Below are positions 1 through 12,022 of a stretch of DNA of 64,000 nucleotides, one piece after another. The notes under the pieces are model-generated. The model had not been told where the DNA came from. It ran no database searches and was given only the letters and a program-made list of their open reading frames with translations. Every line of letters begins with the position of its first letter. Positions within the stretch are counted from its first letter, which is position 1. Both the position numbers and the translations under genes were made by a program. Origin of the DNA: Microcystis wesenbergii NRERC-220. Lineage in GTDB: Bacteria; Cyanobacteriota; Cyanobacteriia; Cyanobacteriales; Microcystaceae. The stretch covers positions 1,426,001-1,490,000 of the forward strand of contig NZ_JAVSJA010000001.1 of assembly GCF_032027425.1 (NCBI RefSeq), in the 5' to 3' direction.

Positions 1-1582
1 AGTCCGATAAATCTATTGAAGAATGGAAATTAATTAACCATAATTCAAAAGGGGGAGAAGATGGCAGATTAAAATTTGGCTTTTGTTCTGGTTTAACTAA
101 GAGAAACTTAGGGTTTTTGTTGGGAAATTTTTGGTTAAATTCCCAAGCAATTCCCATCATTTCTCCCACCTGCACTAAACTCCTATAGCTAGTGGCAATT
201 ACTAACGGATAACGGCTATTATTTTCGATAGTGGTAACTAATTTATCTGGGCGATAATACTTGCGATAGCCTAAATTAAAAGTAACACTTAGGGAACTAA
301 TTAAAGCCATGATAATTACAATAATTACGATTTTTTGCTGCTGCCTTTGCCAACAATTGTCTAATAAAATTGCTAGAATTAAAATTACCGAGGGAAAGTA
401 AACAAAACTATATCTAGCTCCCCGGGTAATATCGACCGAGAGCAGATAGGTGATGACAAAGAAAATAGCAATTGAACTGAGAAAAAATGCCGAGAGAATG
501 CCTAATTCTGGTTTATAGGAGTCTAGCCACGCTGTTTTTAATTGTGGGATAATCCAGAGAAAAAACCCGATCATTATTGCGCCAGAAATCAAGATAATTA
601 TTAAAGATTCTGATTCAACGGGGAGCAGAGAAAGCATAGTAATTAATGTTCCCAGCAATTGAAAAAAGGGGCTAATTACTGCTAAAAAACTATCATTGTC
701 TCTCTGAATCCAACCGGTCATCTGATTGCCATAATCTTTGGGTACAACCGTGATCAACCAAATAACAATAAAGCTCAAGTTACCTAAAAAAACTAAACTT
801 AAACGCCACCAATTAGTTATCCAAAAGTTTTTTTGTTTGATTTGATTGGATAAAATCAATAATAAAGTTATTGCTTCCGCTAGGATAGTTAAACTAAAAA
901 AATAGTGGACTAATAACCCTAGACAGTTGACAATTAACCAGAAAAAAACCAAAGTATGGGATATTCTTTGATGGTGGATAATTTGGCCGCTTGCCCTCAG
1001 AAAACAGCCTAAAGATATGAGGACAAATACAACCGCTAAAGTATAATGGCGCGCTTCTTGGGAGATAAAAACCGCGTAGGGAGAAACCGCCATTAAAATC
1101 GCCGCAAGAAAAGCGATCGAGCCTGATTTAAAGACCAATTTACTGATAAAATAAATTAGAGGAATCGAAATAACTCCCCAAAATACTGCCAGCGATCGCA
1201 TTCCTTCTAAAGATACATATTCTCCCCGATCAAAGAATAATTTATTCCAGAGATAGGCGAGAATAAAATATAAAGGTGGATGATTGTCCTCCTGAATAAC
1301 TAATTTAATTACATCGGCAATAGTTGCCTGATGGTTGCTCTGGAGAGGTGCTAATAAAGTAGCCAGGGAAATTATCTGATTTAACGGCACTATCTGGTAA
1401 TTATTGCCAATACTAAAAACCATAGTGGCAAATTCATCCGTCCAGGGAGGTTTGCTAGTTAATTGTGTTAACCTAATAACCAGTCCCAAAATTATTACTA
1501 ATCCTAACCAGCAAAAATCAGACCAAGCTAACCGATCCTTGCTTCTTTGTTGTAGATCAGAAATGACTGTAGATAAATTCAA
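1..1582 (-). CDS. Membrane glycosyltransferase, GT39/ArnT-like (3' end outside window)
   Basis: The minus-strand frame is open from about 1582 to the window edge, so the C-terminus is missing. The product is a polytopic membrane protein. An early helix is followed by an acidic loop reading KPPWTDEFAT, and another loop reads QEDNHPPLYFILAYLW; such D/E-bearing loops and the HPPLYF box are typical of GT39/PMT-like enzymes that transfer sugars from polyprenyl phosphate donors. At least eight more hydrophobic stretches follow. The likely start is TTG at 1582, one base after the stop of the upstream 109-codon gene, suggesting translational coupling; no ATG lies near the expected N-terminus. The acceptor cannot be told from sequence. 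Confidence 0.7.
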   Translation of the reverse strand, partial: MNLSTVISDLQQRSKDRLAWSDFCWLGLVIILGLVIRLTQLTSKPPWTDEFATMVFSIGNNYQIVPLNQIISLATLLAPLQSNHQATIADVIKLVIQEDNHPPLYFILAYLWNKLFFDRGEYVSLEGMRSLAVFWGVISIPLIYFISKLVFKSGSIAFLAAILMAVSPYAVFISQEARHYTLAVVFVLISLGCFLRASGQIIHHQRISHTLVFFWLIVNCLGLLVHYFFSLTILAEAITLLLILSNQIKQKNFWITNWWRLSLVFLGNLSFIVIWLITVVPKDYGNQMTGWIQRDNDSFLAVISPFFQLLGTLITMLSLLPVESESLIIILISGAIMIGFFLWIIPQLKTAWLDSYKPELGILSAFFLSSIAIFFVITYLLSVDITRGARYSFVYFPSVILILAILLDNCWQRQQQKIVIIVIIMALISSLSVTFNLGYRKYYRPDKLVTTIENNSRYPLVIATSYRSLVQVGEMMGIAWEFNQKFPNKNPKFLLVKPEQKPNFNLPSSPPFELWLINFHSSIDLSD

Positions 1583-1583
1583 T

Positions 1584-1913
1584 TTAATTGTTATCTCCAA
1601 AAGATTCGATTATTTTAACTGCTTCCGATGGGGAAATATCTTGACGGCAATTAGGATAATCATACTCCTCCTGGGCAATTAATGCCCCACTGAGACGATC
1701 AAAATATTCTCCCATTTTCATCCAATCGGAATACAAATCTGGTTCGGGGAATTGTTGCCTTAATTCCGGGTCTTTGGGTGTACCATAATTGAGCCAGTAT
1801 CCTTCTCCAAATAGTGGGGAATTGAGCGCCAGGGTTCCCTCTAATTCTAAACCATCATCGCCCCTGGCGTTTTCGATTCCTTCCCAAAAAACAGCTATTC
1901 TCGGCATTTTCAA
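1584..1913 (-). CDS. Conserved hypothetical protein, 109 aa
   Basis: This is a small soluble, acidic protein with no signal peptide or membrane segment. I do not recognise its family. It is rich in aromatic residues (Trp, Tyr, Phe) and starts MKMPRIAVFWEG, a beta-strand-like N-terminus. ATG start at 1913; translation could also begin at the second Met. It is followed immediately by the glycosyltransferase-like gene, whose TTG start lies one base past this stop, so the two are probably co-transcribed. Downstream partner aside, nothing indicates function. Confidence 0.5.
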   Translation of the reverse strand: MKMPRIAVFWEGIENARGDDGLELEGTLALNSPLFGEGYWLNYGTPKDPELRQQFPEPDLYSDWMKMGEYFDRLSGALIAQEEYDYPNCRQDISPSEAVKIIESFGDNN

Positions 1914-1988
1914 AGAGGATTGCGTAGTAAATTCTCAAAAAGTGCTGGTAGAAAAGCCATAGCCAAGCTACTAGGCTGTGGGAGCAGC

Positions 1989-2190
1989 CTAAGTAACAGC
2001 CAAAGCTTTAGCCCTAATTACCTCAGGTAAGGGTGGGATTTGCCCATCTCCTCGCAACCGGGAGATGAGAAAATGCCAAAACGAGATACCCAGCTTCCGA
2101 CAAGTCTTTTTCAAGCCGACAAAAGTATCTCTGGCTCGCCGTCCCGCTTCCGAACGAGTCCCGCCACTAATTTTGCGCCGGGTGACATAT
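1989..2190 (-). pseudogene. Transposase C-terminal remnant (IS66-like)
   Basis: About 66 codons remain, reading YVTRRKISGGTRSEAGRRAR and onward. The motif ISGGTRSEAG followed by LKKTCRKLGISFWHFL resembles the C-terminal end of cyanobacterial IS66-like transposases; the family call is from memory. The frame runs into the left inverted repeat of the IS1380-type element at 2191-2206, which supplies the apparent ATG (MNNAG), so that start is an artefact. The rest of the gene is absent from the other side of the IS. Confidence 0.55.
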
Positions 2191-3922
2191 CCTGCATTAT
2201 TCATGAGAGTAGGGTAAAAAACCCTGAAACCACTACCAGATATAAGTTACAGCGACTTGATCTCAACAACAGTCTGTTTTGTCTCTCCGTCCCTGGGCTT
2301 TCAGGAGAGAAAATAATGGTTAAAAAAGCAGAAAAAAGGGGACAAAAAACTCTATAATGTTAGGGACAGTAAGAGTTAAAATTTTCGTTGATCATGACTG
2401 AGTTTTCTTCTCAAATTTCGCTAAACTTCTTTACCAAAAAACCTTTAGAAGCCAAGTTCTCTAGCCTTGATTTGAGTTCAGATGCGGGGGTACTTCTGGT
2501 TAGACAAGCAGAAGAACAACTGAAAATTTGTGAAGGATTAGCAGATTGTTTGGAGGATAATCGAGAGCCAGGTAAAGTAAAACATTCTCTACATCAGTTA
2601 ATTAGTCAACGAGTCTATCAAATAGCATCGGGCTATGAAGATAGCAACGACAGTAACTATTTGCGTGATGATCCTATTTTTAAGATTGCTTGCGATAAAG
2701 TTCCGCTTCCAGGAGAAGAATTATTAGCTAGTCAGCCAACGATGAGTCGATGGGAGAATCAGGTAACAAACAGAGAAATCAAAGGAATGCGTCGCTTTTT
2801 TGTTGACCAATTCCTCAAAAGTTATTCACAACAACCAGAAGAAATATTGCTAGATATAGATGGCTGGGATGCTTTGACTCATGGGCATCAGCAACTAAGC
2901 TTATTTCATGGTTATTATGGACACTATATTTACTTTCCCGTATTAATTAATGAAGCTGCGAGCGGTTACCCGTTAGTTCTACAACTTCGAGCGGGAAATT
3001 CTCCCCCAGGTAAAGGGGTAGCGGGGATACTAAGATGGCTATTTTGGCGGTTAAGAAAAGCGATGCCAGGAGTAAGAATTATTTTACGAGGAGATGCGGG
3101 CTTCTCCTTGCCTGAAATCTTGAAAGTTTGCGAACGCAGTGAAGTTAAATATGCGTTTGGTTATAGTAGTAATGCAGTCTTGAAACAAAAAATTAGTTAT
3201 CTTCTGGATCAAGCAAGATTACAATATCATCGCACGGGAGAAAAAGCCCGATTATTTGATGATGTTTATTATGCGGCGGGGACTTGGAAAGAGCCACGAC
3301 GAGTAGTAATGAAGGCAGAATGGCTAGAAAAAGGGGCTAACCCCAGATTTATCGTTACCAATTTACTCACAGATGCCCAAGAACTCTAGGATGATTTTTA
3401 TGTCCAAAGAGGAGCTAGTTCGGAGCATAGAATTAAAGAATTAAAACTAGGAATCAAAGCTGACAGACTCAGTTGTCAAAAATTTATTGTCAATCAGTTT
3501 CGTCTGTTTTTATCTCAAGCTGCTTATATTTTGCTGCTGGGGATTCGGCAAGCAGCACAGGGGACAAGATTGGCAAAGGCGACAGTTTCTCGTTTAAAAG
3601 AAACTCTTATTAAAACTGCGGCAAAAGTTAGTGTTTCGGTCAGAAAAGTATTAGTTGAGTTAGCAGCTCATTGTCCATTTGCTTATGAAATTAGTCTAAT
3701 TTCACAGCGACTTTCTAGTGGAGTTCAATTAATTTTTTTTTAAAGCCAAGCCTTCCTAGTATTATTGTATCTAAATGACAGTTTTAGTTGCTTTTTCAGG
3801 CTTTAATTGTTAATTTTGTGCGGTTGATTAAGGATTTTTACTTACTTATTTAAACCCCAAAAAAACTGGATTTACATCCAGTTTTTCGGGTTCCTTGTTT
3901 TTTGGTTCATGAATAATGCAGG
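2191..3922 (+). mobile_element. IS1380-family insertion sequence, 1732 bp
   Basis: The element is bounded by perfect 16-bp inverted repeats, CCTGCATTATTCATGA at 2191-2206 and its reverse complement at 3907-3922. Its length fits the roughly 1.7 kb usual for IS1380. It holds one transposase frame with an internal stop. The four bases flanking each side (ATAT on the left, TTAG on the right) do not match, so there is no target duplication, and the left and right flanks belong to unrelated genes. This suggests that a deletion or recombination followed insertion. A hairpin with an AT-rich loop lies near the right end (3856-3886). Confidence 0.9.
2394..3743 (+). pseudogene. IS1380-family DDE transposase with in-frame TAG
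   Basis: The first 331 codons from ATG 2394 read as an IS1380 transposase: the first catalytic Asp lies in EEILLDIDGWDAL and the second in IILRGDAGFSLPEI. A TAG at 3387-3389 then interrupts the frame, which continues without shift as DDFYVQRGASSEHRIKELKL to the TAA at 3743; this segment carries the expected last Glu region. One base change (to TAC, CAG or similar) would restore about 449 residues. A TTG lies two codons upstream, but ATG 2394 is the better start. The copy is probably inactive unless the amber codon is suppressed. Confidence 0.85.
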
Positions 3923-4831
3923 TTAGACCGAGAACAGAAAGAATTTCTCAAAAAAAGCACCTTTCACGGTCATGAAATCGTCGCCAATACAAGACGCATG
4001 GCATTGATGAATATGTTTCTGCATAATATCGGCGATATTAACGATGAGCAATGCTTTATCGCCTCCACCGATGCCCTGATTGCTCCTTCTCCCCTTAGCG
4101 TCGATTATGTCCTTGCTAATCCCCCTTTCGGCAAAAAAAGCAGCCTGACTTTTACCGATGAAGACGGGGAACAGGACCGAGAAGACTTAACCTATAATCG
4201 TCAGGATTTTTGGGCAACCACTTCTAATAAACAACTCAACTTCGTCCAGCATATTCGTTCCATGCTCAAAAGCACAGGACAAGCTGCCGTCGTTGTCCCC
4301 GATAACGTCCTTTTTGAGGGTGGCGCTGGGGAAACCGTCCGCAAACAACTATTATTAACCACCGACCTGCATACTATCCTCAGATTACCCACCGGCGTAT
4401 TTTATAAACAGGGAGTGAAAGCCAACGTCATCTTTTTCGATAATAAACCCGCCGCTAAAGACCCTTGGACAAAAGCCATCTGGTTTTATGACTTCCGCAC
4501 CAATATTCACTTTACCCTCAAGAAAAACCCCTTAAAACCCGACGATTTACAGGACTTCATCACCTGTTATCATGCCCAAAATCGTCATCAACGCAGCGAA
4601 ACCTATTCAGAACAGAATCCCGAAGGACGCTGGCGAAAATTCACATATAATGAGATTATCGCCCGGGATAAAACCAGCCTCGATATATTTTGGCTCAAAG
4701 ATAAAAGTTTAACCGACCTTGACAACCTTCCCGACCCCGATGTGCTGGCTTTGGAGATTATGGAAAACCTCGAAGCTGGATTAGAAAGCTTTCGGACAAT
4801 TGTGGACAGTTTAGAAGTCACCGAGACTTAA
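3923..4831 (+). pseudogene. hsdM: Type I restriction-modification methylase HsdM, 5'-truncated
   Basis: The frame is open from the right IS end and encodes about 302 C-terminal residues of an N6-adenine methyltransferase. It begins LDREQKEFLKKSTFHGHE, includes the catalytic motif IV as VLANPPFGKKSS and the downstream VVVPDNVLFEGGAG segment, and ends SLEVTET. The N-terminal HsdM domain and the SAM motif I are missing, cut off exactly at the IS1380 inverted repeat. No HsdS or HsdR gene follows. An internal ATG at 3998 exists, but a product lacking motif I would not bind SAM. This is distinct from the intact hsdM at 38491-39957. Confidence 0.88.
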
Positions 4832-4895
4832 TGCTTCCAACTTCCATCGGGGAAGGTGAGAAATTCTAGACTAATACACTTGTTCGCACCATTAA

Positions 4896-5456
4896 TTCTA
4901 CCAAAAACCCCAGAAGGGAACCGTCTATCTGGCCACAGGCGATCGAGATTTTCTGGTATCTTTGATACAATCCAATTATGATGGTTTTGCCAGTGGTATT
5001 TTAGTTCCCCAGACGGGAATCGCCCTGCCTAACCGTGCTAGTGGTTTTACCCTCGAATTGGGTCATCCTAACCGCATTGCCCCCGCTAAACGCCCTTTTC
5101 ATCTGATTATCCCCAGTTTTCTCCGTTGGGATGATGGCACTTTTGGCCCCATGGGAGTGATGGGCGCGCCGATGCCCCCCCAAGTCCCCCGACAAATGGC
5201 GGTAAACAGGGTTGACCATCATTTCAATCCTCAAACCGCCCTTGATGCCCCTAGATGGCGATTTTTACGGAGAAACAGCGTACTTTTAGAAAGGGGTGCA
5301 GCCCCTGAATTACTCCCCGGATTAACCCCCAGAGTCCATCAGGTAGCGATCGCAGATTCCTCCCATTTTGGCAAGGGTCAAATTATCCTGCAAAAACAAG
5401 GAATTTTCCTAGCCGCTTGCGAACCTCGGTCCGATGGGTTAGCTTTGGGATGCTAA
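4896..5456 (+). pseudogene. ggt: Gamma-glutamyltransferase C-terminal remnant
   Basis: The open segment reads TVYLATGDRDFLVSLIQSNY followed by GILVPQTGIALPNRASGF and GHPNRIAPAKRPFHLIIPSF. These are characteristic of the gamma-glutamyltransferase small subunit (beta chain). The N-terminal large subunit and the catalytic Thr of the autoprocessing site are absent, and the frame is closed upstream by a TAA at 4893-4895. The family normally exceeds 500 residues; about 186 remain. The bases between the hsdM remnant and this one (4832-4892) are unrecognisable. It follows directly after another truncated gene in the same decayed zone. Confidence 0.85.
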
Positions 5457-5574
5457 TACTAAATCCGTTGAGTAACGCACAGAAAACGGGTTTCTCCGAG
5501 AAACCCGTTTTCTACTCATGCACTCATGCAAAAGAGGGAATAGATAATCAGTTTTTAATAACTGGATTTAGTAT
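5456..5574 (+). repeat. MITE family A, copy 1
   Basis: A 119-bp element with 11-bp terminal inverted repeats ATACTAAATCC / GGATTTAGTAT and an internal near-perfect palindrome (5482-5512, GAAAACGGGTTTCTC arms). It has no coding capacity. A near-identical copy is at 61273-61390 and a partial copy at 29968-30039. It sits right after the stop of the ggt remnant. Confidence 0.85.
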
Positions 5575-5690
5575 GAGGAGTCTATCACAGCTTGGCAACG
5601 GATTCAGGGTGAGATTCAATATCAAACTAGGATATCTCTAAACTCTAGAAAATCAATATCTTCAGAGCAAGGGAATCAAAGAGAATTGAA

Positions 5691-6200
5691 TCAGTCAATT
5701 TTGATGATATTTTGAATGATTAATCTAAACCCAGTTTCTTGGCGAAATTTTTCCATCCTCTCCGTTTGTGAAGTCTGAAAGGTAGGCTTTTTGTTATTGG
5801 CAATGTAGGCTTTTCTAGATGAATAATCCTCTATACCATGATTTTCAATAAATACCCGAATTGTGTTTCTTAGTTGCTCTTCTCCGTCTCCTACCCACCC
5901 CGAATTTTTCCCCTTTCGTTCTTTTAATTCTACAAAAATCAAACAATTGGCATAGGTCAGCATTCCATCACAGCGTTTATCCATACCACTACCATCGACT
6001 TTTCTAATTTCAATACATTTATCAATAGCGGTAAATGTCACTTCAATTTCTTGAGAGTTTTCCACAATAGCAATCCAATCCCTGGGATTTTCTGTATCTA
6101 AATAAGCGGGAGTTTCTGGGGGAGGTGGCTGATCACAAATTCCAAATTTATGCCGATGGGTTTGACTCTGACATTTTTTATCAAAGAAATTGATCTTCAT
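5691..6200 (-). CDS. PD-(D/E)XK-like nuclease, partner of AAA ATPase
   Basis: A 169-aa protein I do not recognise by name. Around residues 77-93 it reads CDGM, then FVELKERKG: Asp78 followed by Glu91-Leu-Lys93 is the D-x(n)-ExK signature of the PD-(D/E)XK nuclease fold. The N-terminus holds Cys and His residues (C10, H15, H17, C22) that could bind a metal. Its ATG overlaps the stop of the ATPase gene by four bases, so the two are translationally coupled. By analogy with OLD-like ATPase/nuclease pairs this is probably the effector of an anti-phage module. Both nuclease activity and defence role are inferred from motif and context only. Confidence 0.6.
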   Translation of the reverse strand: MKINFFDKKCQSQTHRHKFGICDQPPPPETPAYLDTENPRDWIAIVENSQEIEVTFTAIDKCIEIRKVDGSGMDKRCDGMLTYANCLIFVELKERKGKNSGWVGDGEEQLRNTIRVFIENHGIEDYSSRKAYIANNKKPTFQTSQTERMEKFRQETGFRLIIQNIIKID

Positions 6201-7435
6201 AACTGTTCTTCGATTTCCAGTAAATCATCAAAAAGCTGATTTGTCTCTCCTAGGGAAAGATTGAGATAATTTTCATCAGACGGTAAACCATTATATGTAG
6301 CAAGTTCTCGGATTTCTCCTTGCTCTGTCAATTCATATACAATAGCATCTTCTGCCGCTATACAAGAGGCTTTCGGGACAATTTGGTTGAGCTTTTCTTG
6401 GAGATAATCGGCGTTAGAAATCGCTGATGATAGGATTTTTTTAATAACTTTATCTGCTTTGATAGCTAGGGTTAGATCGTTGATAATATAAGGACTATGA
6501 GTAGTTAAAATTAGTTTATTTCCCTGGGTTAAATTGGCAAATTCAAATAATTTATATAAAATCTTTTTCTGAGATTGAGGAAATAGATTCTGCTCGATTT
6601 CTTCCACAATATTTACAAAACACTCATTGCGGTATTTAGAAGATAATACTTCTAGTGCCACCTTTTTTAGTTTATCGGAAAGATTATCATTAGAGATAAT
6701 TTTCTCGATTTCCATTTTTAATCTTTTTTGCTCCTCTCCACTGAGTTCATTGCGGGAAGTTTCTTGAGTTCGATTAATCGATAAAGCAATATTTCGAGAA
6801 ACGAGAAATAAAGGAACAAAAGACTGAAAACCACTGGAAGCTTCTGATAGATTTAGTTGATAATCACTACCCACAATCTTGGCCAGTCTATTGAGTTTAT
6901 CAAATTCCAATTTAACCTCACCTACTGGCAAAGTCAAACTGCCAGATAATTCCTGTTGTGAGCGATCCAATTCTTCCCAGAAAGTATATAATGATTCTGG
7001 CAGTCCTTTGAGTTTTTCTGGCCATCTTACTGCACTCAAAAAGTTTCGCTCTGCTGGTACATACATAATTTTTGGTACTCGATACTTTGAATTATCAGTA
7101 CGCTCGATCGATAATTTAGCATTTTCAAAACTAATTCGATAAACATCTCCATTGTATTCAATTTGGGTTTCGGGTAAAAAGTAATTGGTTAAATTTTGGT
7201 ATTGACAAAAAGATTTAACAAAACGATTATATTTAGTCACATATTTTTCCTCTAAATCCCCACGATATAGAGCTTTTTCCAACCAGCTTAATGTTGATAT
7301 TAATTTAGCAATGCTACTTTTTCCAGTGCCTTGATTACCGATAAAAATCGTTACTTTCCGAACGTCGATAAAACCATCATTTTCTAGTAAACCCGCCTTA
7401 ATTGGACCGAAGTTTTTAACTTTAATTTGGCTCAT
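6197..7435 (-). CDS. AAA-15/OLD-like ATPase (candidate defence module)
   Basis: A 412-aa ABC/SMC-type ATPase. The N-terminal strand IKVKNFGPIKAG precedes the Walker A motif GNQGTGKSS (residues 33-41). MYVPAERNFLSAV (about 125-137) is a hallmark of the AAA-15 group. LSEASSGFQS (about 196-205) is the ABC signature, VEEIEQNLFPQSQ (about 278-289) the Walker B with its catalytic acid pair, and TTHSPYIIN (about 311-319) the H-loop. No TOPRIM domain follows, unlike OLD nucleases. The nuclease activity may instead be provided by the overlapping downstream gene. Only about 200 bp separate it from apcE's 3' end, and those bases include the apcE terminator. Confidence 0.8.
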   Translation of the reverse strand: MSQIKVKNFGPIKAGLLENDGFIDVRKVTIFIGNQGTGKSSIAKLISTLSWLEKALYRGDLEEKYVTKYNRFVKSFCQYQNLTNYFLPETQIEYNGDVYRISFENAKLSIERTDNSKYRVPKIMYVPAERNFLSAVRWPEKLKGLPESLYTFWEELDRSQQELSGSLTLPVGEVKLEFDKLNRLAKIVGSDYQLNLSEASSGFQSFVPLFLVSRNIALSINRTQETSRNELSGEEQKRLKMEIEKIISNDNLSDKLKKVALEVLSSKYRNECFVNIVEEIEQNLFPQSQKKILYKLFEFANLTQGNKLILTTHSPYIINDLTLAIKADKVIKKILSSAISNADYLQEKLNQIVPKASCIAAEDAIVYELTEQGEIRELATYNGLPSDENYLNLSLGETNQLFDDLLEIEEQL

Positions 7436-7496
7436 TGTTATCCCCTTGATTGACGATAAGTAGCTGGTTATAATTAAATTAAAAATGGATTTTAGG

Positions 7497-7534
7497 TTCG
7501 ATCCCCCCTTAATCCCCCCTTGATAAGGGGGGCA
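7497..7534. repeat. C-rich hairpin repeat
   Basis: Two adjacent CCCCCCTT runs, the second forming a hairpin with AAGGGGGG (around 7513-7531). This type of spacer repeat is common in cyanobacterial genomes. It lies between the ATPase gene start and the apcE terminator. Confidence 0.5.
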
Positions 7535-7590
7535 TCTGATAATTTTTAACGCCTACCTACTTAATAAATTTTGGCCAGTAATTTGTCCTG

Positions 7591-7617
7591 AAAAAAAGCT
7601 CGTGTTGAACACGAGCT
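7591..7617 (-). terminator. Rho-independent terminator of apcE
   Basis: On the minus strand a perfect stem with 10-bp arms (AGCTCGTGTT / AACACGAGCT) and a one-base loop is followed by seven T. It lies 25 bases past the apcE stop. Confidence 0.92.
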
Positions 7618-7641
7618 AAATTAACTAACTTCAAGGACTAA

Positions 7642-10353
<2,712 letters not shown>

Positions 10354-10521
10354 TTAACTATCTCCCTTGACGATGTGCTGAGTTCTCCAATCGTGGAGGC
10401 GATCGGTCTTAAAACCAGATGTTTAAAAATTTAATCAGCATCTAGATTAAAACTTTTTGCGCTTCCTGAGATAGTTTATTAAGAATTATATAGATTTTTT
10501 TCGCTAAAGTTGCCGATTGGT

Positions 10522-10860
10522 CTATTCTGACACCCCACCTGTATGGGAGGCTAACCAGTCTAAATAGGTCTGAGAACCCGCCACAATGGGTAAAGCGATG
10601 ATTTCCGGGACGGCATAGGTATGAAGTTCCTGGATCTTCGCCGATAACTGCTCAAACTGCTTTAAATCGGTTTTAATCGCTAATTGCCATTCGCTCTCGT
10701 TTTCAATCTGTCCCTGCCAACGATAAATGGAACGAATTGGATAAATACTGACACAAGCGGCCAGGCGATCGTTAAGTAAGGCGATCGCTAGGTTTTCCGC
10801 TTCCGTTTCGCTGGTTGTTGTCACCAGCACCACTCCAAAACCGGTTAATCTTTCAGTCAT
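10522..10860 (-). CDS. cutA: Divalent cation tolerance protein CutA
   Basis: A 112-aa CutA1-family protein, typically a ferredoxin-fold trimer. Recognisable stretches are [15 protein letters not shown] near the N-terminus, [19 protein letters not shown] (about 31-49), and [13 protein letters not shown] (about 85-97). Length and motifs are normal. The physiological role in cyanobacteria is unclear; the metal-tolerance name comes from E. coli. The inverted end of a degenerate MITE starts at the initiation codon, so the upstream regulatory region has been replaced by repeat DNA. Confidence 0.93.
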   Translation of the reverse strand: MTERLTGFGVVLVTTTSETEAENLAIALLNDRLAACVSIYPIRSIYRWQGQIENESEWQLAIKTDLKQFEQLSAKIQELHTYAVPEIIALPIVAGSQTYLDWLASHTGGVSE

Positions 10861-10990
10861 ACTAAATCCTTTGAGTATAGGCTACATATCAGGACAGGCA
10901 AGAGGCAAGAGGCAAGAGGCAAGAGGCAAGAGGCAAGAGGCAACAGGCAATAGGCAATGGGAGGAATAGATAATCAGTCTTTAATAGCTG
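10859..10990. repeat. Degenerate MITE family A end plus AGGCAAG heptamer array
   Basis: ATACTAAATCC at 10859-10869 matches the family A terminal repeat. About six perfect and three imperfect AGGCAAG heptamers follow (10896-10957), then a family A-like right part (ATAATCAGTCTTTAATA). CTGATCACTGAT tandem repeats follow to 11020. Heptamer arrays of this kind are usual in Microcystis intergenic DNA. Confidence 0.65.
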
Positions 10991-11021
10991 ATCACTGATC
11001 ACTGATAACTGATCACTGAAT

Positions 11022-11729
11022 TCAGGTGATCGCTTTTTCTAAAGCGGCCAGATCGGGAATACAGAGAGATTGCTGCTGTCGTTGAATCAGTCCTTGTTTT
11101 TCCAATTTGGTCAAGGAGCGGGTCACGGTTTCCCGGGCCAGGCCACTAATACTACTCAATTCCAGGTGAGGTAAATTAGGAATTATCGCACCCTGGCCGC
11201 TTTTTTCTCCTTGACCTTCGGCTAAAAAGAGTAAAGTATCGGCGACTCTGGAGAGACTATCGGCCTCGCGTAAACGTAAACGCCGGTTAAGTTGACGCAA
11301 ACGCTTGGCCATTAACTGAGAAAGACGAATTCCCGCTAAAGGTTCCGATTGGAGCAGATTAACAAAATCTTGGGTGGGAATACTGCTAATTGTGGCCGTG
11401 GTTAGGGTGATAGCATCGGTGGAGCGGGGAGATTCTTCTAAAGCGGCCATTTCTCCGACTATTTCCCCTTTACCGAGGATATTTAACGTGACTTCTTTGC
11501 CCTCCAGATTGTAAGTACGAATTTTCACCCAACCATCGAGAATAAAGTAAACCGAACCACCCCAATCATGTTCTAATAAAATCGCCCGATTAGCGGGATG
11601 AGTGCGGGTGACAACATGAGAAGTAACTCGATCGATGGCTTCAGGGGGTAAACCGACAAATAAAGTCGCTGTATCCAATAATTTTTGAATCTCTGCTGAT
11701 TTTTCCGCAGGATAGCGCTTTTCTTCCAT
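11022..11729 (-). CDS. Crp/Fnr-family transcriptional regulator
   Basis: A 235-aa DNA-binding regulator. Residues 17-130 form a cyclic-nucleotide-binding-like beta barrel (GSVYFILDGWVKI, GEIVGEMAALEESPRSTDA). A dimerisation helix follows (LSQLMAKRLRQLNRRLR), then a winged-helix domain with recognition helix LARETVTRSLTKLEKQGLI (about 194-212). The glycine of the GEMA loop and the Arg/Ser of PRS are present, so cNMP binding is possible. It is not obviously NtcA. The ligand and targets are unknown. No gene is close enough to be co-transcribed. Confidence 0.88.
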   Translation of the reverse strand: MEEKRYPAEKSAEIQKLLDTATLFVGLPPEAIDRVTSHVVTRTHPANRAILLEHDWGGSVYFILDGWVKIRTYNLEGKEVTLNILGKGEIVGEMAALEESPRSTDAITLTTATISSIPTQDFVNLLQSEPLAGIRLSQLMAKRLRQLNRRLRLREADSLSRVADTLLFLAEGQGEKSGQGAIIPNLPHLELSSISGLARETVTRSLTKLEKQGLIQRQQQSLCIPDLAALEKAIT

Positions 11730-11741
11730 GGTTTAATATTT

Positions 11742-11975
<234 letters not shown>

Positions 11976-12022
11976 ATTTAAATTTGGTTCGTTTTAGGCG
12001 GGTGATTCTACAATAGACAGTT

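Noticed and set aside
5482-5512. Palindrome GAAAACGGGTTTCTC as a transcription terminator
   Set aside because: It recurs as the centre of a mobile repeat and lacks a consistent T run, so it is described as MITE structure.
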